The notes below the pieces were generated by a model, which made no database searches, had not been told where the DNA came from, and was given only the letters and a program-made list of their open reading frames with translations. 64,000 nucleotides of DNA. It comes from Hyphomicrobium sp. MC1. GTDB taxonomy: Bacteria > Pseudomonadota > Alphaproteobacteria > Rhizobiales > Hyphomicrobiaceae. The translations under genes and the position numbers were made by a program. This document shows, piece by piece, positions 34,104 to 43,094 of this stretch (its first letter is position 1; every line of letters begins with the position of its first letter). The DNA lies in NCBI RefSeq assembly GCF_000253295.1, contig NC_015717.1, positions 4,676,001 to 4,740,000 of the forward strand. The letters run 5' to 3'.

Positions 34104-34763
34104 TCAGGCGGTTCTTGGCGGGCCGCCGCGGCCTCTGAAGAGCAGCGCAATCGCGAGACCGGCAACGAAGCCGCCGACATGCGCCATGTAAGCGACGCCG
34201 CCGGCGTCGGCAGTTTCATCGGTATGGGCAATGGAGCCGACGCCGCTGAAGAGCTGAAGCACGAACCAGAAGCCGATCACGATCAGCGCCGGCATCGACA
34301 TGACGGCCCGCGCGACAAGCACATCGACGCGAGCCTGCGGGAATAGAAGCAGGTAAGCACCGAGCACACCGGCGATCGCGCCCGAAGCGCCGACGTTGGG
34401 AATGTTCGAGTGCGGATTGAAATAGAACTGAGCGAATGTCGCTGCGATACCGGCGATCAGGTAGAACGCCAGATACTTCACATGTCCGAAGTTTTCTTCG
34501 ACGTTGTCGCCGAAGATGTAGAGATAGAGCATGTTGCCGAACAGGTGCATCCAGCCGCCGTGCATGAACATGGCGGTGAAGATGGTCGGCCAGTTCGACG
34601 CGGGATCTTCGGCGAAGCGACTCGGGATGAACGACCAGCGCTGAATGAACTCGTTGCCGCCGTTCAGCTCGATCAGGAAGAAAAGCACGTTGACGACGAT
34701 AAGCGCCGTCGTAACGATGGGCGAAATGCGGACCTGCGAATCATCGTCCCCGATTGGAAACAT
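34104..34763 (-). CDS. Rhomboid-family intramembrane serine protease
   Basis: A 219-residue, six-helix rhomboid. Helix 2 carries MFMHGGWMHLFGNMLYLYIF (about 64-83), the catalytic Ser lies in GASGAIAGVLGAY (about 125-137), and the catalytic His in AYMAHVGGFVAGL (about 193-205). The Ser/His dyad is intact. It cleaves membrane-embedded segments of substrate proteins; substrates are unknown. GGGGGAAGG precedes the ATG. The ubiG gene is 44 nt upstream on the same strand. Confidence 0.92.
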   Translation of the reverse strand: MFPIGDDDSQVRISPIVTTALIVVNVLFFLIELNGGNEFIQRWSFIPSRFAEDPASNWPTIFTAMFMHGGWMHLFGNMLYLYIFGDNVEENFGHVKYLAFYLIAGIAATFAQFYFNPHSNIPNVGASGAIAGVLGAYLLLFPQARVDVLVARAVMSMPALIVIGFWFVLQLFSGVGSIAHTDETADAGGVAYMAHVGGFVAGLAIALLFRGRGGPPRTA

Positions 34764-34807
34764 CGCACCTTCCCCCTCTCAATGCGTCGCCGAGTGGGCG
34801 AGCGCCG

Positions 34808-35575
34808 TCACGATGGTTTCGGTTTCCGTGCCGACATCAGATAGTTCACGTCCGTATTCGGATTGCGCGACCAGGAATCCTGCAGCGGATTATACGTGAT
34901 GCCTTCGAACCGGACATCGTCGAGCCCCGCGGCTTTGACGTAACCGGCCAGCTCGGCCGGGGTGATAAAGCGGTCCCACTGGTGCGTTCCGCGCGGTAGC
35001 CAGCCGAGCACATACTCGGCGCCGACGATGGCGAGCGCCCAGGCCTTGAAGGTGCGGTTCATCGTCGAGAACACGCCGAGGCCGCCGGGCGCGACGAGGC
35101 TCACGCATTCGCCGATGAATTTCGCCGGGTCTGGGACGTGCTCTACAACTTCGAGGCAGGTGACGATATCGAACGTGCGGCCTTCGGCGACGAGGTCTTC
35201 GACGCGCACGGCACGATAGTCGATGGCGATGCCCTGACCTTCGGCGTGCGATTTCGCGATGGCGATGTTCTTTTCCGACGGGTCGATGGCAGTGACGGTT
35301 GCGCCCATGCGTGCCAAAGGTTCCGCGACGAGGCCACCGCCGCAGCCGATATCGACGGCCGTCAAGCCGGTGAGGGGCCGGAGGGCCTTGGGATCGCGGC
35401 CGAAGCGTTCGACGGCGCTATCGCGGATGAATGACAGCCGCGGCGGCCCGATCTGGTGCAAAGGGCGGAATTTTCCACGTGGGTCCCACCATTCGGTGGC
35501 CATGCGGGAAAAGCGCTCGACCTCTTCGGTATCGAGGGTGCGTTTACCGGCGTCGGATTGCTGCGTTGCGGTCAT
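34808..35575 (-). CDS. ubiG: Ubiquinone biosynthesis O-methyltransferase
   Basis: A 255-residue SAM-dependent enzyme that performs both O-methylations of ubiquinone synthesis. SAM motif I is VDIGCGGGLVAEPLA (about 76-90), post-I AIDPSEKNI, and DIVTCLEVVEHVPDP (about 136-150) is the UbiG signature. EWWDPRGKFRPLHQIGPPRL near the N terminus is typical. GGAGACGAC precedes the ATG. Divergent from lysC, a conserved arrangement in Hyphomicrobiales. Confidence 0.96.
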   Translation of the reverse strand: MTATQQSDAGKRTLDTEEVERFSRMATEWWDPRGKFRPLHQIGPPRLSFIRDSAVERFGRDPKALRPLTGLTAVDIGCGGGLVAEPLARMGATVTAIDPSEKNIAIAKSHAEGQGIAIDYRAVRVEDLVAEGRTFDIVTCLEVVEHVPDPAKFIGECVSLVAPGGLGVFSTMNRTFKAWALAIVGAEYVLGWLPRGTHQWDRFITPAELAGYVKAAGLDDVRFEGITYNPLQDSWSRNPNTDVNYLMSARKPKPS

Positions 35576-35775
35576 TGTCGTCTCCGTCTTCCGCCATACA
35601 CGTCAACCCGGCGGTCATCTTGTCAAGCTATTGTCCCGGATGGGTCAATTTTCGGTTGTTGCCGGGGGGCTCGCGAGCCGCTAATAAGCGCCGGACTCAA
35701 TCCAAATCTTAATGCTCGTCAGACCCATGCCAGGGGCCGTGCGGGCATGCACAGGCCAAGGGAAGCGCTTCGAGA

Positions 35776-37038
35776 ATGGCGACCGTAGTCATGAAATTTG
35801 GCGGCACGTCGGTCGCCAACATCGAGCGCATCCAGAACGTCGCACGTCACGTGAAGCGCGAGGTCGACGCCGGCAACAAGGTCGCAGTCGTCGTCTCAGC
35901 CATGGCCGGGGTGACGAACCAGCTCGTTGCCTGGGTCAAGGAAGCCTCTCCGCTTTACGATGCGCGGGAATACGATGCCGTCGTCGCCACCGGCGAGCAG
36001 GTGACGGCGGGGCTTCTCGCCATCACGTTGCAGGCGATGGGCCTGCACGCGCGGTCGTGGACCGGCTGGCAGGTTCCGGTGAAGACCGATACGGCGCATG
36101 GTGCGGCGCGAATTCTCGATATCCCAGGCGCCGAGATCAAATCGCGGATCGAAGCCGGCGAGATTGCCGTCGTCACCGGCTTTCAGGGCATCGAGCCCAC
36201 CGAGAACAGGATCGCAACGCTCGGCCGGGGCGGCTCGGACACGAGTGCGGTCGCGATCGCCGTCGCGCTCGAAGCCGACGTTTGCGATATCTACACCGAC
36301 GTTGACGGCGTTTACACAACGGACCCGCGCATCGTTTCCAAAGCGAAACGGCTTGCGAAAATTTCCTACGAAGAGATGCTCGAAATGGCGTCGCTCGGCT
36401 CGAAGGTCCTGCAGACGCGGTCTGTCGAGCTGGCAATGGTCTACAAGGTCAAGACTCGGGTACTGTCGAGCTTCGTAGCGCCGGACGCCATGCAACCCTT
36501 CAGAGCCGATAATATCGAGAATATCGGCACCATCGTATGCGACGAGGATGAGATCGTGGAACAGCAGGTCGTAAGCGGCATCGCCTATGCGAAAGACGAA
36601 GCGAAAGTTACGCTTCTGAATGTCGACGACAAACCGGGCATCGCCGCGCGCATCTTCGGACCGCTCGCAGATGCGAATATCAACGTCGATATGATCGTGC
36701 AGAACATCACGCCGGACGGCAAGCATACGGATATGACGTTTACCGTGCAGGCGGCCGAGCTGCCGCGCACGCTTGAAGTCTTGAAACAGGCGAAGACCGA
36801 CATCGGCCACGTCGACGTCAAAAGCTCGGCAGACGTCGTAAAGATTTCGGTCATCGGCGTCGGCATGCGCAGCCATGCGGGCGTTGCAGCGCAGATGTTC
36901 AAGACGCTCTCGGAAAAGGGCATCAACATTCACGCGATCTCGACGTCTGAGATCAAGGTCAGTGTTCTGATCGATGCAGCCTACGCCGAACTCGCGGTTC
37001 GTGCGTTGCACTCGGCCTACGGGCTCGACAACGACTAG
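35776..37038 (+). CDS. lysC: Aspartate kinase
   Basis: A 420-residue monofunctional aspartokinase, first step of the lysine, threonine and methionine pathway. The KFGGTSV kinase motif is at residues 7-13. TLGRGGSDTSAVAIA (about 150) is the amino acid kinase signature, and two ACT regulatory domains occupy about 265-410 (VTLLNVDDKPGIAARIF; VGMRSHAGVAAQMF). The ACT pair implies feedback control by lysine and/or threonine. It is the first gene of the lysC-ptsP-prfA-prmC row. Confidence 0.97.
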   Translation: MATVVMKFGGTSVANIERIQNVARHVKREVDAGNKVAVVVSAMAGVTNQLVAWVKEASPLYDAREYDAVVATGEQVTAGLLAITLQAMGLHARSWTGWQVPVKTDTAHGAARILDIPGAEIKSRIEAGEIAVVTGFQGIEPTENRIATLGRGGSDTSAVAIAVALEADVCDIYTDVDGVYTTDPRIVSKAKRLAKISYEEMLEMASLGSKVLQTRSVELAMVYKVKTRVLSSFVAPDAMQPFRADNIENIGTIVCDEDEIVEQQVVSGIAYAKDEAKVTLLNVDDKPGIAARIFGPLADANINVDMIVQNITPDGKHTDMTFTVQAAELPRTLEVLKQAKTDIGHVDVKSSADVVKISVIGVGMRSHAGVAAQMFKTLSEKGINIHAISTSEIKVSVLIDAAYAELAVRALHSAYGLDND

Positions 37039-37128
37039 AGGCCGGGCGCTCTTACCAGCCCCGTCTCTTTGTGACTAAGGTGCATTTGCCGGAGTAGTTT
37101 TGCCGGCGAGACGAATGGGCAAGGCAAG

Positions 37129-39420
37129 ATGGTGCGGCGCGACGATCCGAGACCTTTACCAAGCGAGACCTCGCTTCGGGTCATCATGCGCCATCTGCGC
37201 GAGATCATGTCCGATGGCGGCGAGGGCCAGGAAAAGCTCGATCGTATCGTGCGGCAGATTTCCGGCGTCATGGTCGCCGAGGTTTGCTCGATCTATCTGA
37301 AGCGGCAAGATGGCTCACTCGAACTTTTCGCGACCGAAGGCCTCAATCCGAGTGCGGTGCATACGACGCGACTGAAGCGCGGCGAGGGTCTCGTGGGACG
37401 CGCTGCCGAGCTTGGCGTGACCGTCAACGAACCGGAAGCGTCGAGCCATCCGGCGTTCTCCTACCGGCCGGAAACAGGTGAAGAAATTTATCATTCTCTG
37501 CTCGCCGTGCCGATCGCGCGGTCGGGGCAGGTGCTTGGCGTGCTCGTCATCCAGAACCGGACGCCGCGCGAATATTCCGACGAAGATGTTGAGGTGATGC
37601 AGGCGACCGCGATGGTGATCGCGGAAAATCTCGTCTCTGGCGCCGTGGCGGGGACAGTCGCGGCCATCGAAGCCTCGCGCTCGCAACCGCTCGTCATCGA
37701 GGGCGAACCCATCTCGGACGGTATCGCGCTCGGGCATGTGGTGCTGCACGAGCCGCGCATCGTCGTGACGCAGTTGATGGCGGAAAATCCGGCGCTCGAA
37801 TTGGAGCGGCTGTCGCTCGCGCTCGAAAAGCTGCAGTTGAACATCGATGAGATGTTTGATCATGAGCATTTGTCGAACATCGGCGAGCATCGCGATGTGC
37901 TCGAAGCCTATCGCATGTTCGCGCATGACAAGGGCTGGCACCGGCGACTGCGCGAAGCCGTCGAAGGCGGGCTGACGGCTGAGGCGGCCGTCGAACGAGT
38001 TCAGAATGCGATGCGCACGCGCATGCTGCGCCAGCACGACACCTATTGGCGCGAGCGCCAGCGTGATCTCGATGATCTTTCCGACCGGCTACTGCGCGTG
38101 CTCGCGGGGCGGCTCAAGAGTTCGGAAGATGACGGCGGCCTCCCGCCCGATACGATCCTTGTTGCGCGAACGATGGGACCGGCAGAACTACTCGATTACG
38201 ATCGCAGCAGGCTCAGAGGGCTCGTCGTCGAAGACGGGTCGAGCCAAAGCCACGTTGCGGTTGTAGCGAAGGCGCTCGGCATCGCCGCAATCGGGCAGGC
38301 CGCGGGAATCGTCGATCGCGTCTCTGCGGGCGATGCGGCGATCGTCGATGCTGTTGCGGGTGAAGTGCATCTGCGGCCGACGGCCGAAGTGATCTCGGCT
38401 TATTCTGACAAAGTGCGGTTTCGCGCGCGCCGGCAGAAGCGCTATCAGTCGCTGCGCGATCGCCCGGCGATCACCAAGGATGGCGTGCCGATTGCGCTGA
38501 TGATGAATGCGGGTCTGCTCGTCGATCTGCCGCATCTAGACGAAGCCGGTGCGGACGGCATCGGGCTCTATCGCACCGAATTGCAGTTCATGCTGTCGGA
38601 GTCGTTCCCACGCCTCGACCGGCAGACGCAGCTCTACAAGGCGGTGATGGACGAAGCCCGCGGCAAGCCCGTCGTGTTTCGCACGCTCGATATCGGCGGC
38701 GACAAGGTGCTTCCCTACCTTCGTCAGCCGAAGGAAGAAAACCCGTCGATGGGGTGGCGGGCGATCCGCATGGCGCTCGACCGGCCGGAATTGTTCCGGC
38801 TACAGGTGCGGGCCTTGCTCAAGGCGGCGGCAGGGCGTGAGCTGCGGGTGATGATCCCGATGGTTTCGGCGACGTATGAGCTGGGGGCCATCCGTGCGCT
38901 GATCGAGCGCGAGAAGGCATTTCTGACGGAGCACGGCCATCCCCTGCCGCAGATCATTCTCGTCGGGGCGATGTTCGAAGTGCCTGCACTTCTGTTCGAG
39001 CTCGATGCGTTTCTGTCGCGGGTCGATTTCGTGTCGGTCGGCTCGAACGATCTGATGCAGTTCCTGTTTGCCGCAGACCGCACCAATGCGCGGGTGGCGA
39101 GCCGCTTCGATGTGCTGGCGCCAGCACCGCTCCGGGCGCTGAAGTCGCTCATGACGGCTGCCAGCGCGCACAACGTGCCGGTGACACTATGCGGCGAGAT
39201 GGCAGGCAGCCCGCTCGAAGCCCTGACGCTGATTGGTCTCGGCTTCCGGTCGCTGTCGATGGCGCCGGCCTCCATCGGCCCTATCAAGTCCATGGTGCTG
39301 TCGCTCGACGCCGCGAAGGTGACCGCTTTCCTCGACGATCTTTTGAAAGAGGGTGCGAAGGACGTGCGCATGTCCTTGCAGCAGTTCGCAGAAACGGAAC
39401 ACGTCGCGCTCGACGGTTAA
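37129..39420 (+). CDS. ptsP: PEP-protein phosphotransferase of the nitrogen PTS (EI-Ntr)
   Basis: A 763-residue enzyme I paralogue. An N-terminal GAF domain (about 20-165) senses small molecules, in rhizobial homologues glutamine. The enzyme I N-domain has the phosphorylated His375 in SSQSHVAVVAKALGI, and the PEP-binding TIM barrel has GIGLYRTELQFML, FRTLDIGGDK and VGSNDLMQF. The glycine-rich stretch before the active His reads EDGSSQSH instead of the usual G-G-x-x-S-H. It feeds phosphate to NPr and EIIA-Ntr. Follows lysC by 90 nt. Confidence 0.95.
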   Translation: MVRRDDPRPLPSETSLRVIMRHLREIMSDGGEGQEKLDRIVRQISGVMVAEVCSIYLKRQDGSLELFATEGLNPSAVHTTRLKRGEGLVGRAAELGVTVNEPEASSHPAFSYRPETGEEIYHSLLAVPIARSGQVLGVLVIQNRTPREYSDEDVEVMQATAMVIAENLVSGAVAGTVAAIEASRSQPLVIEGEPISDGIALGHVVLHEPRIVVTQLMAENPALELERLSLALEKLQLNIDEMFDHEHLSNIGEHRDVLEAYRMFAHDKGWHRRLREAVEGGLTAEAAVERVQNAMRTRMLRQHDTYWRERQRDLDDLSDRLLRVLAGRLKSSEDDGGLPPDTILVARTMGPAELLDYDRSRLRGLVVEDGSSQSHVAVVAKALGIAAIGQAAGIVDRVSAGDAAIVDAVAGEVHLRPTAEVISAYSDKVRFRARRQKRYQSLRDRPAITKDGVPIALMMNAGLLVDLPHLDEAGADGIGLYRTELQFMLSESFPRLDRQTQLYKAVMDEARGKPVVFRTLDIGGDKVLPYLRQPKEENPSMGWRAIRMALDRPELFRLQVRALLKAAAGRELRVMIPMVSATYELGAIRALIEREKAFLTEHGHPLPQIILVGAMFEVPALLFELDAFLSRVDFVSVGSNDLMQFLFAADRTNARVASRFDVLAPAPLRALKSLMTAASAHNVPVTLCGEMAGSPLEALTLIGLGFRSLSMAPASIGPIKSMVLSLDAAKVTAFLDDLLKEGAKDVRMSLQQFAETEHVALDG

Positions 39421-39521
39421 CAGCTCCTCCCCAACGACGCACGGAGGCTTTGACAAATAAGGATTTTTAGCCGACAATATCCTTAACATCGGGGACCGGC
39501 GCGTTTTGCCGGGTAGAGGGT

Positions 39522-40541
39522 ATGCGTCGAAGCGTTGGGCGGAACGTTTCGGTTGGAAGTCATGAGTACGAGCGGCAGGGGCATAGCCGTTTCGAAGCAC
39601 CAGTGCCAACGGCGTCGGTGCAGGCTCAGGCGGAAAGCCGAGCGCTAATTGCGCGATTTTTTATCGATTTGCGGCAGGCGCTGCGGCTGACGGTGCCGCA
39701 GGCAGCTCATTATCTCGCGGTTCGACCGGAAGTTGTCGAAGCGCTGGAGACGGGGCAGGTCGAGTACCTGCCGCAGTGGCAGGAAACGTCGGCCATCATC
39801 ATGACTTATACGTCGATGGCGGGCGTCAATGGACGGCCGGTTCTGAATGCCATCGGGACGCTGTTCACGCAGCTTTCCGTCCGCGCGGCGCCGACCGCAA
39901 ATCAGCTTCCGGCGCCCACGCCAGATGTGCATTTCCGCGAGCCGACGTCGTATTTTCAGCAGCAGCCGTTTTTTCAACAGCCGGCGGTTCAGCCGCAGGC
40001 ATATGCGGCTCCTCAGCAGCCGTACGATCACGGTCGGCACGAGCCTTACGACCCGCCGCAAGGGTATTCGCCGCTACAGGGGGCAATGCCGCAGCAAAGC
40101 TCGATCCCTCAGCAGGGCTTGATGTTCCAGGGCCATGGTGGCTTCCCACCTCGGCCAAGGCCACAGCAGCCGGTGCACGTTTCCGATCAGGAGCCGGATA
40201 TCGCCCGGTCAGGGCTCGCAGTTTCGAGCCGGAACCTGTTACGGGCCGGATCGGTCATCGCGAGCGGGGCGCGGCGTCTGCCGCAGGAAGCGCTGCACCG
40301 GGTTCGGGAACGTCCGCAGCGGGCCGTTTATGCCCTTTCGCTGCCGCTCGCTCTGCTGCTGCTTATGATGCATTCGTCGATATTTGCTACGATCTCGCAG
40401 CCGTTTTCGGTGGCCGTGCAGTGGGTCAGCGGCTACATGCAGGAGCACTACGGCCCGATCCGGGACGGCATGCGCTATATCGAAGTTGACGATCCGGAAA
40501 CGCGCCGGGCGGATAAATTGCAGATCGGCAGCGGTTCGTAG
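39522..40541 (+). CDS. RodZ-like protein: HTH, Gln/Pro-rich linker, one membrane segment
   Basis: A 339-residue protein. Residues about 42-110 form a RodZ-type helix-turn-helix (LRQALRLTVPQAAHYLAVRP, EALETGQVEYLP). A Gln/Pro-rich low-complexity linker (about 130-225) leads to a transmembrane helix at about 275-295 (ALSLPLALLLLMMHSSIF) and a short periplasmic tail. RodZ links MreB to the membrane; this protein has the same N-HTH/TM topology but a much shorter periplasmic part, so the assignment is tentative. It lies between ptsP and prfA. GAGGGT abuts the ATG. Confidence 0.6.
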   Translation: MRRSVGRNVSVGSHEYERQGHSRFEAPVPTASVQAQAESRALIARFFIDLRQALRLTVPQAAHYLAVRPEVVEALETGQVEYLPQWQETSAIIMTYTSMAGVNGRPVLNAIGTLFTQLSVRAAPTANQLPAPTPDVHFREPTSYFQQQPFFQQPAVQPQAYAAPQQPYDHGRHEPYDPPQGYSPLQGAMPQQSSIPQQGLMFQGHGGFPPRPRPQQPVHVSDQEPDIARSGLAVSSRNLLRAGSVIASGARRLPQEALHRVRERPQRAVYALSLPLALLLLMMHSSIFATISQPFSVAVQWVSGYMQEHYGPIRDGMRYIEVDDPETRRADKLQIGSGS

Positions 40542-40642
40542 TAGATACCCGTGCCTGAGGCGTGGCGATGGGCTCAATCGCCGTCGCCACCTCTTTCGGC
40601 CGCTTTTTTCGCGGCTCGCTATTCATAAAAACATCGGACTCA

Positions 40643-41722
40643 ATGTCAGCTCTGCCGCGCGATAAACTCGACCGTCTATCCGAACGCTATATGGCCATCC
40701 AGGACCTGATGAACCACGGGGTTCCGCAGGCGGAATTTGTGAAGCTCTCGAAGGAGTTTTCCGAACTCGGACCGGTCGTCGCTCAAATCGATGCGTTGCG
40801 TAAAGCCGAGGCCGAGAGCGCGGATCTCGAACAGATGATCAATGATCCGTCGGCCGACAAGGAAATGGTCGATCTCGCCTATGCGGAGCGGGCGTCGCTT
40901 GCCGAGCGGATCACGGAGCTGGAGCAACAGCTGCGCATCGCGCTGCTGCCGAAGGACGCGGCCGACGAAAAGAGCGCCATCCTGGAAGTCCGCGCCGGAA
41001 CGGGTGGTGATGAGGCGGCGTTGTTCGCGGCCGATCTTTTCCGCATGTACACGCGCTATGCCGATCTGCACGGCTGGAAGACCGAGATCATCTCGGCGTC
41101 CGAAAACGATCTTGGCGGCTACAAGGAAATCATCGCGTCGATCACGGGCTCGGGCGTTTTCGCGCGATTGAAGTTCGAGTCCGGTGTGCATCGTGTGCAG
41201 CGCGTTCCGGCGACAGAGGCGAGTGGGCGCATTCACACCTCGGCCGCGACCGTTGCGGTGCTGCCGGAGGCCGAGGAACTCGACGTCGACATCCGACCCG
41301 AAGACATCCGTATCGATACGATGCGTGCTGGCGGCGCCGGTGGCCAGCACGTCAACAAAACGGACAGCGCCGTGCGCATGACGCATATTCCGACCGGAAT
41401 CGTCGTTGTTTCCGCAGAAAAATCGCAGCATCAAAACCGGCGTCTTGCGATGGCGGTTCTGAAATCGCGCATTTACGAGATGGAACGCGAGCGCGCGGCG
41501 ACCGAACGCTCAGACGCGCGTAAATCACAGGTCGGATCGGGCGATCGCTCGCAGCGCATCCGGACGTACAACTTTCCGCAGGGGCGGGTTACCGACCATC
41601 GGATCAACCTGACGCTCTACAATCTCGATGAAGTGATGACGGGCAACGGGCTCGACGAGCTGATCGATGCTTTGATCACCGATCATCAGGCGACGATGCT
41701 CGCCGAATTGAGCGCAGCATGA
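40643..41722 (+). CDS. prfA: Peptide chain release factor 1
   Basis: A 359-residue class I release factor for UAA/UAG. The GGQ loop GAGGQHVNKTDSAVR has G233-G234-Q235, and the stop-codon anticodon tripeptide region precedes it (VPATEASGRIHTSAATVAVL at about 190-209). The conserved C-terminal RTYNFPQGRVTDHR is present. ATG 40643 matches the family N terminus (MSALPRDKLDRLSERY), although the frame opens at 40562 and the local ribosome site is weak. It overlaps prmC by 4 nt (ATGA), so the modifying enzyme is coupled to its substrate. Confidence 0.97.
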   Translation: MSALPRDKLDRLSERYMAIQDLMNHGVPQAEFVKLSKEFSELGPVVAQIDALRKAEAESADLEQMINDPSADKEMVDLAYAERASLAERITELEQQLRIALLPKDAADEKSAILEVRAGTGGDEAALFAADLFRMYTRYADLHGWKTEIISASENDLGGYKEIIASITGSGVFARLKFESGVHRVQRVPATEASGRIHTSAATVAVLPEAEELDVDIRPEDIRIDTMRAGGAGGQHVNKTDSAVRMTHIPTGIVVVSAEKSQHQNRRLAMAVLKSRIYEMERERAATERSDARKSQVGSGDRSQRIRTYNFPQGRVTDHRINLTLYNLDEVMTGNGLDELIDALITDHQATMLAELSAA

Positions 41723-42627
41723 CGACGCCGGCTGCGCGCGCTGATAACGGGGCGGCGTCCGGCTTCCGGCCAGAGATGAGTCTCGCCGAGGCGTTGAGCC
41801 TGCTGACGCGAACGCTGATCGAGGCCGGGCTCGATACGCCGCAGCGGGATGCGCGCTTTCTGATGCAAGGGCTGCTCGGGCTCGATGGCGCTCAATTGCT
41901 GACGGGATCGGGGCGCCCACTTGGGGACGCCGCTGGCCTCCTCAGGGATGCAGCAGCCCGGCGGGCAGCGCACGAACCCGTCTCGCGCATTCTCGGACGC
42001 CGAGGTTTTTACGGGCGGGATTTCATTGTGACGCCGGACGTTCTCGATCCGCGTCCCGATACCGAAGTCGTCGTCGAGCTGGCGCTCGATCTGGTCAAGG
42101 GCCGCGGGTTGGCGGAAGCGCCGCTGTCGATCGCAGACATCGGGACGGGCTCTGGCATTCTGATCGTCACGCTGCTGGCCGAGCTGCCGAATGCGCGCGG
42201 GTTGGCAACGGATATCAGCCCGGCGGCTCTGGCCGTCGCGCGCCGGAATGCGGAAGCCCACGGGGTTGTGGATCGAATTCAGTTTGTTGCGACAACTGGT
42301 CTCGACGGTTGTCCGGGGCCGTTCGACCTTGTGATTTCGAATCCACCCTATATATCCACGGAAGAGATCGCTGGTCTCGAGCCGGACGTGAAGGACTTCG
42401 ATCCGGTGCTGGCTCTCGATGGCGGCGACGACGGGCTTCGCGTTTACCGTGATATCGCCCGAAATATCATGGAATTGCAGGCGTCTTGCCTGGTGGTTCT
42501 GGAAATCGGCGCGACACAGGCCGAAGCGGTTGAAGACATTTTCTCAAAATCCGGGGCGCAACCCATTGGGCGACGTCAGGATTTGGGTGGCCATACGCGC
42601 GCTGTTGCGCTGGAGATACATCTCTAA
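41719..42627 (+). CDS. prmC: Release factor glutamine methyltransferase
   Basis: A 302-residue SAM-dependent enzyme that N5-methylates the Gln of the GGQ motif in release factors. The N-terminal helical domain covers about 1-85; the SAM site is DIGTGSGILIVTLLA (about 138-152); the catalytic NPPY motif is in VISNPPYIS (about 203-211). Start ATG overlaps the prfA stop. Confidence 0.96.
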   Translation: MTTPAARADNGAASGFRPEMSLAEALSLLTRTLIEAGLDTPQRDARFLMQGLLGLDGAQLLTGSGRPLGDAAGLLRDAAARRAAHEPVSRILGRRGFYGRDFIVTPDVLDPRPDTEVVVELALDLVKGRGLAEAPLSIADIGTGSGILIVTLLAELPNARGLATDISPAALAVARRNAEAHGVVDRIQFVATTGLDGCPGPFDLVISNPPYISTEEIAGLEPDVKDFDPVLALDGGDDGLRVYRDIARNIMELQASCLVVLEIGATQAEAVEDIFSKSGAQPIGRRQDLGGHTRAVALEIHL

Positions 42628-43094
42628 CCCAAGCGATCATTTCTATTTGCGGAATTACGTTTCCGGGGTAATATCCGGGCCGAAGAGTTTGATCGGATGT
42701 GCCTGGCCAATATACCGCTAGAGCGGTTACCGAGCCGGCCTTCCCATCTCAGATCATCAGCACAAACTTTCGCGGACCCCTCTGTCCGTTGATTGGCGAG
42801 TGTCGGGCTTATCCTTCTCGGCATATGTGCTGGGCAAGCTCCTTTGAGGCGGCTCTAGTATCTTTGCTGGCGTGATGATTGGGATGACTGCGATTTTGCC
42901 CGAGGCCGTGGGGGCGAGAGCTTGGGCTGCGATCCTTGGTGTGATCCGTCTTGATCGGATCCATGGGGCACGATCCATAGGACTGTGGTGACGTTAAGAG
43001 ACAGCTTTTTTGAATTGGATCGAAGGATCCAGGGCGTCGCCCCGGGAAATTGGCGTGCGCAGATGGCAATACCAACAAGCATGAACGGGAGCCC
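42628..43094 (+). other. 467-nt gap upstream of the DUF4167 gene
   Basis: No convincing gene on either strand. The last ~150 nt include a GGATC-GAAG-GATCC palindrome near 43017-43030 and would form a long leader. An unannotated RNA is possible but not demonstrated. Confidence 0.3.

Noticed and set aside
35896..37011. 371-residue minus-strand frame
   Set aside because: Antisense shadow of lysC.
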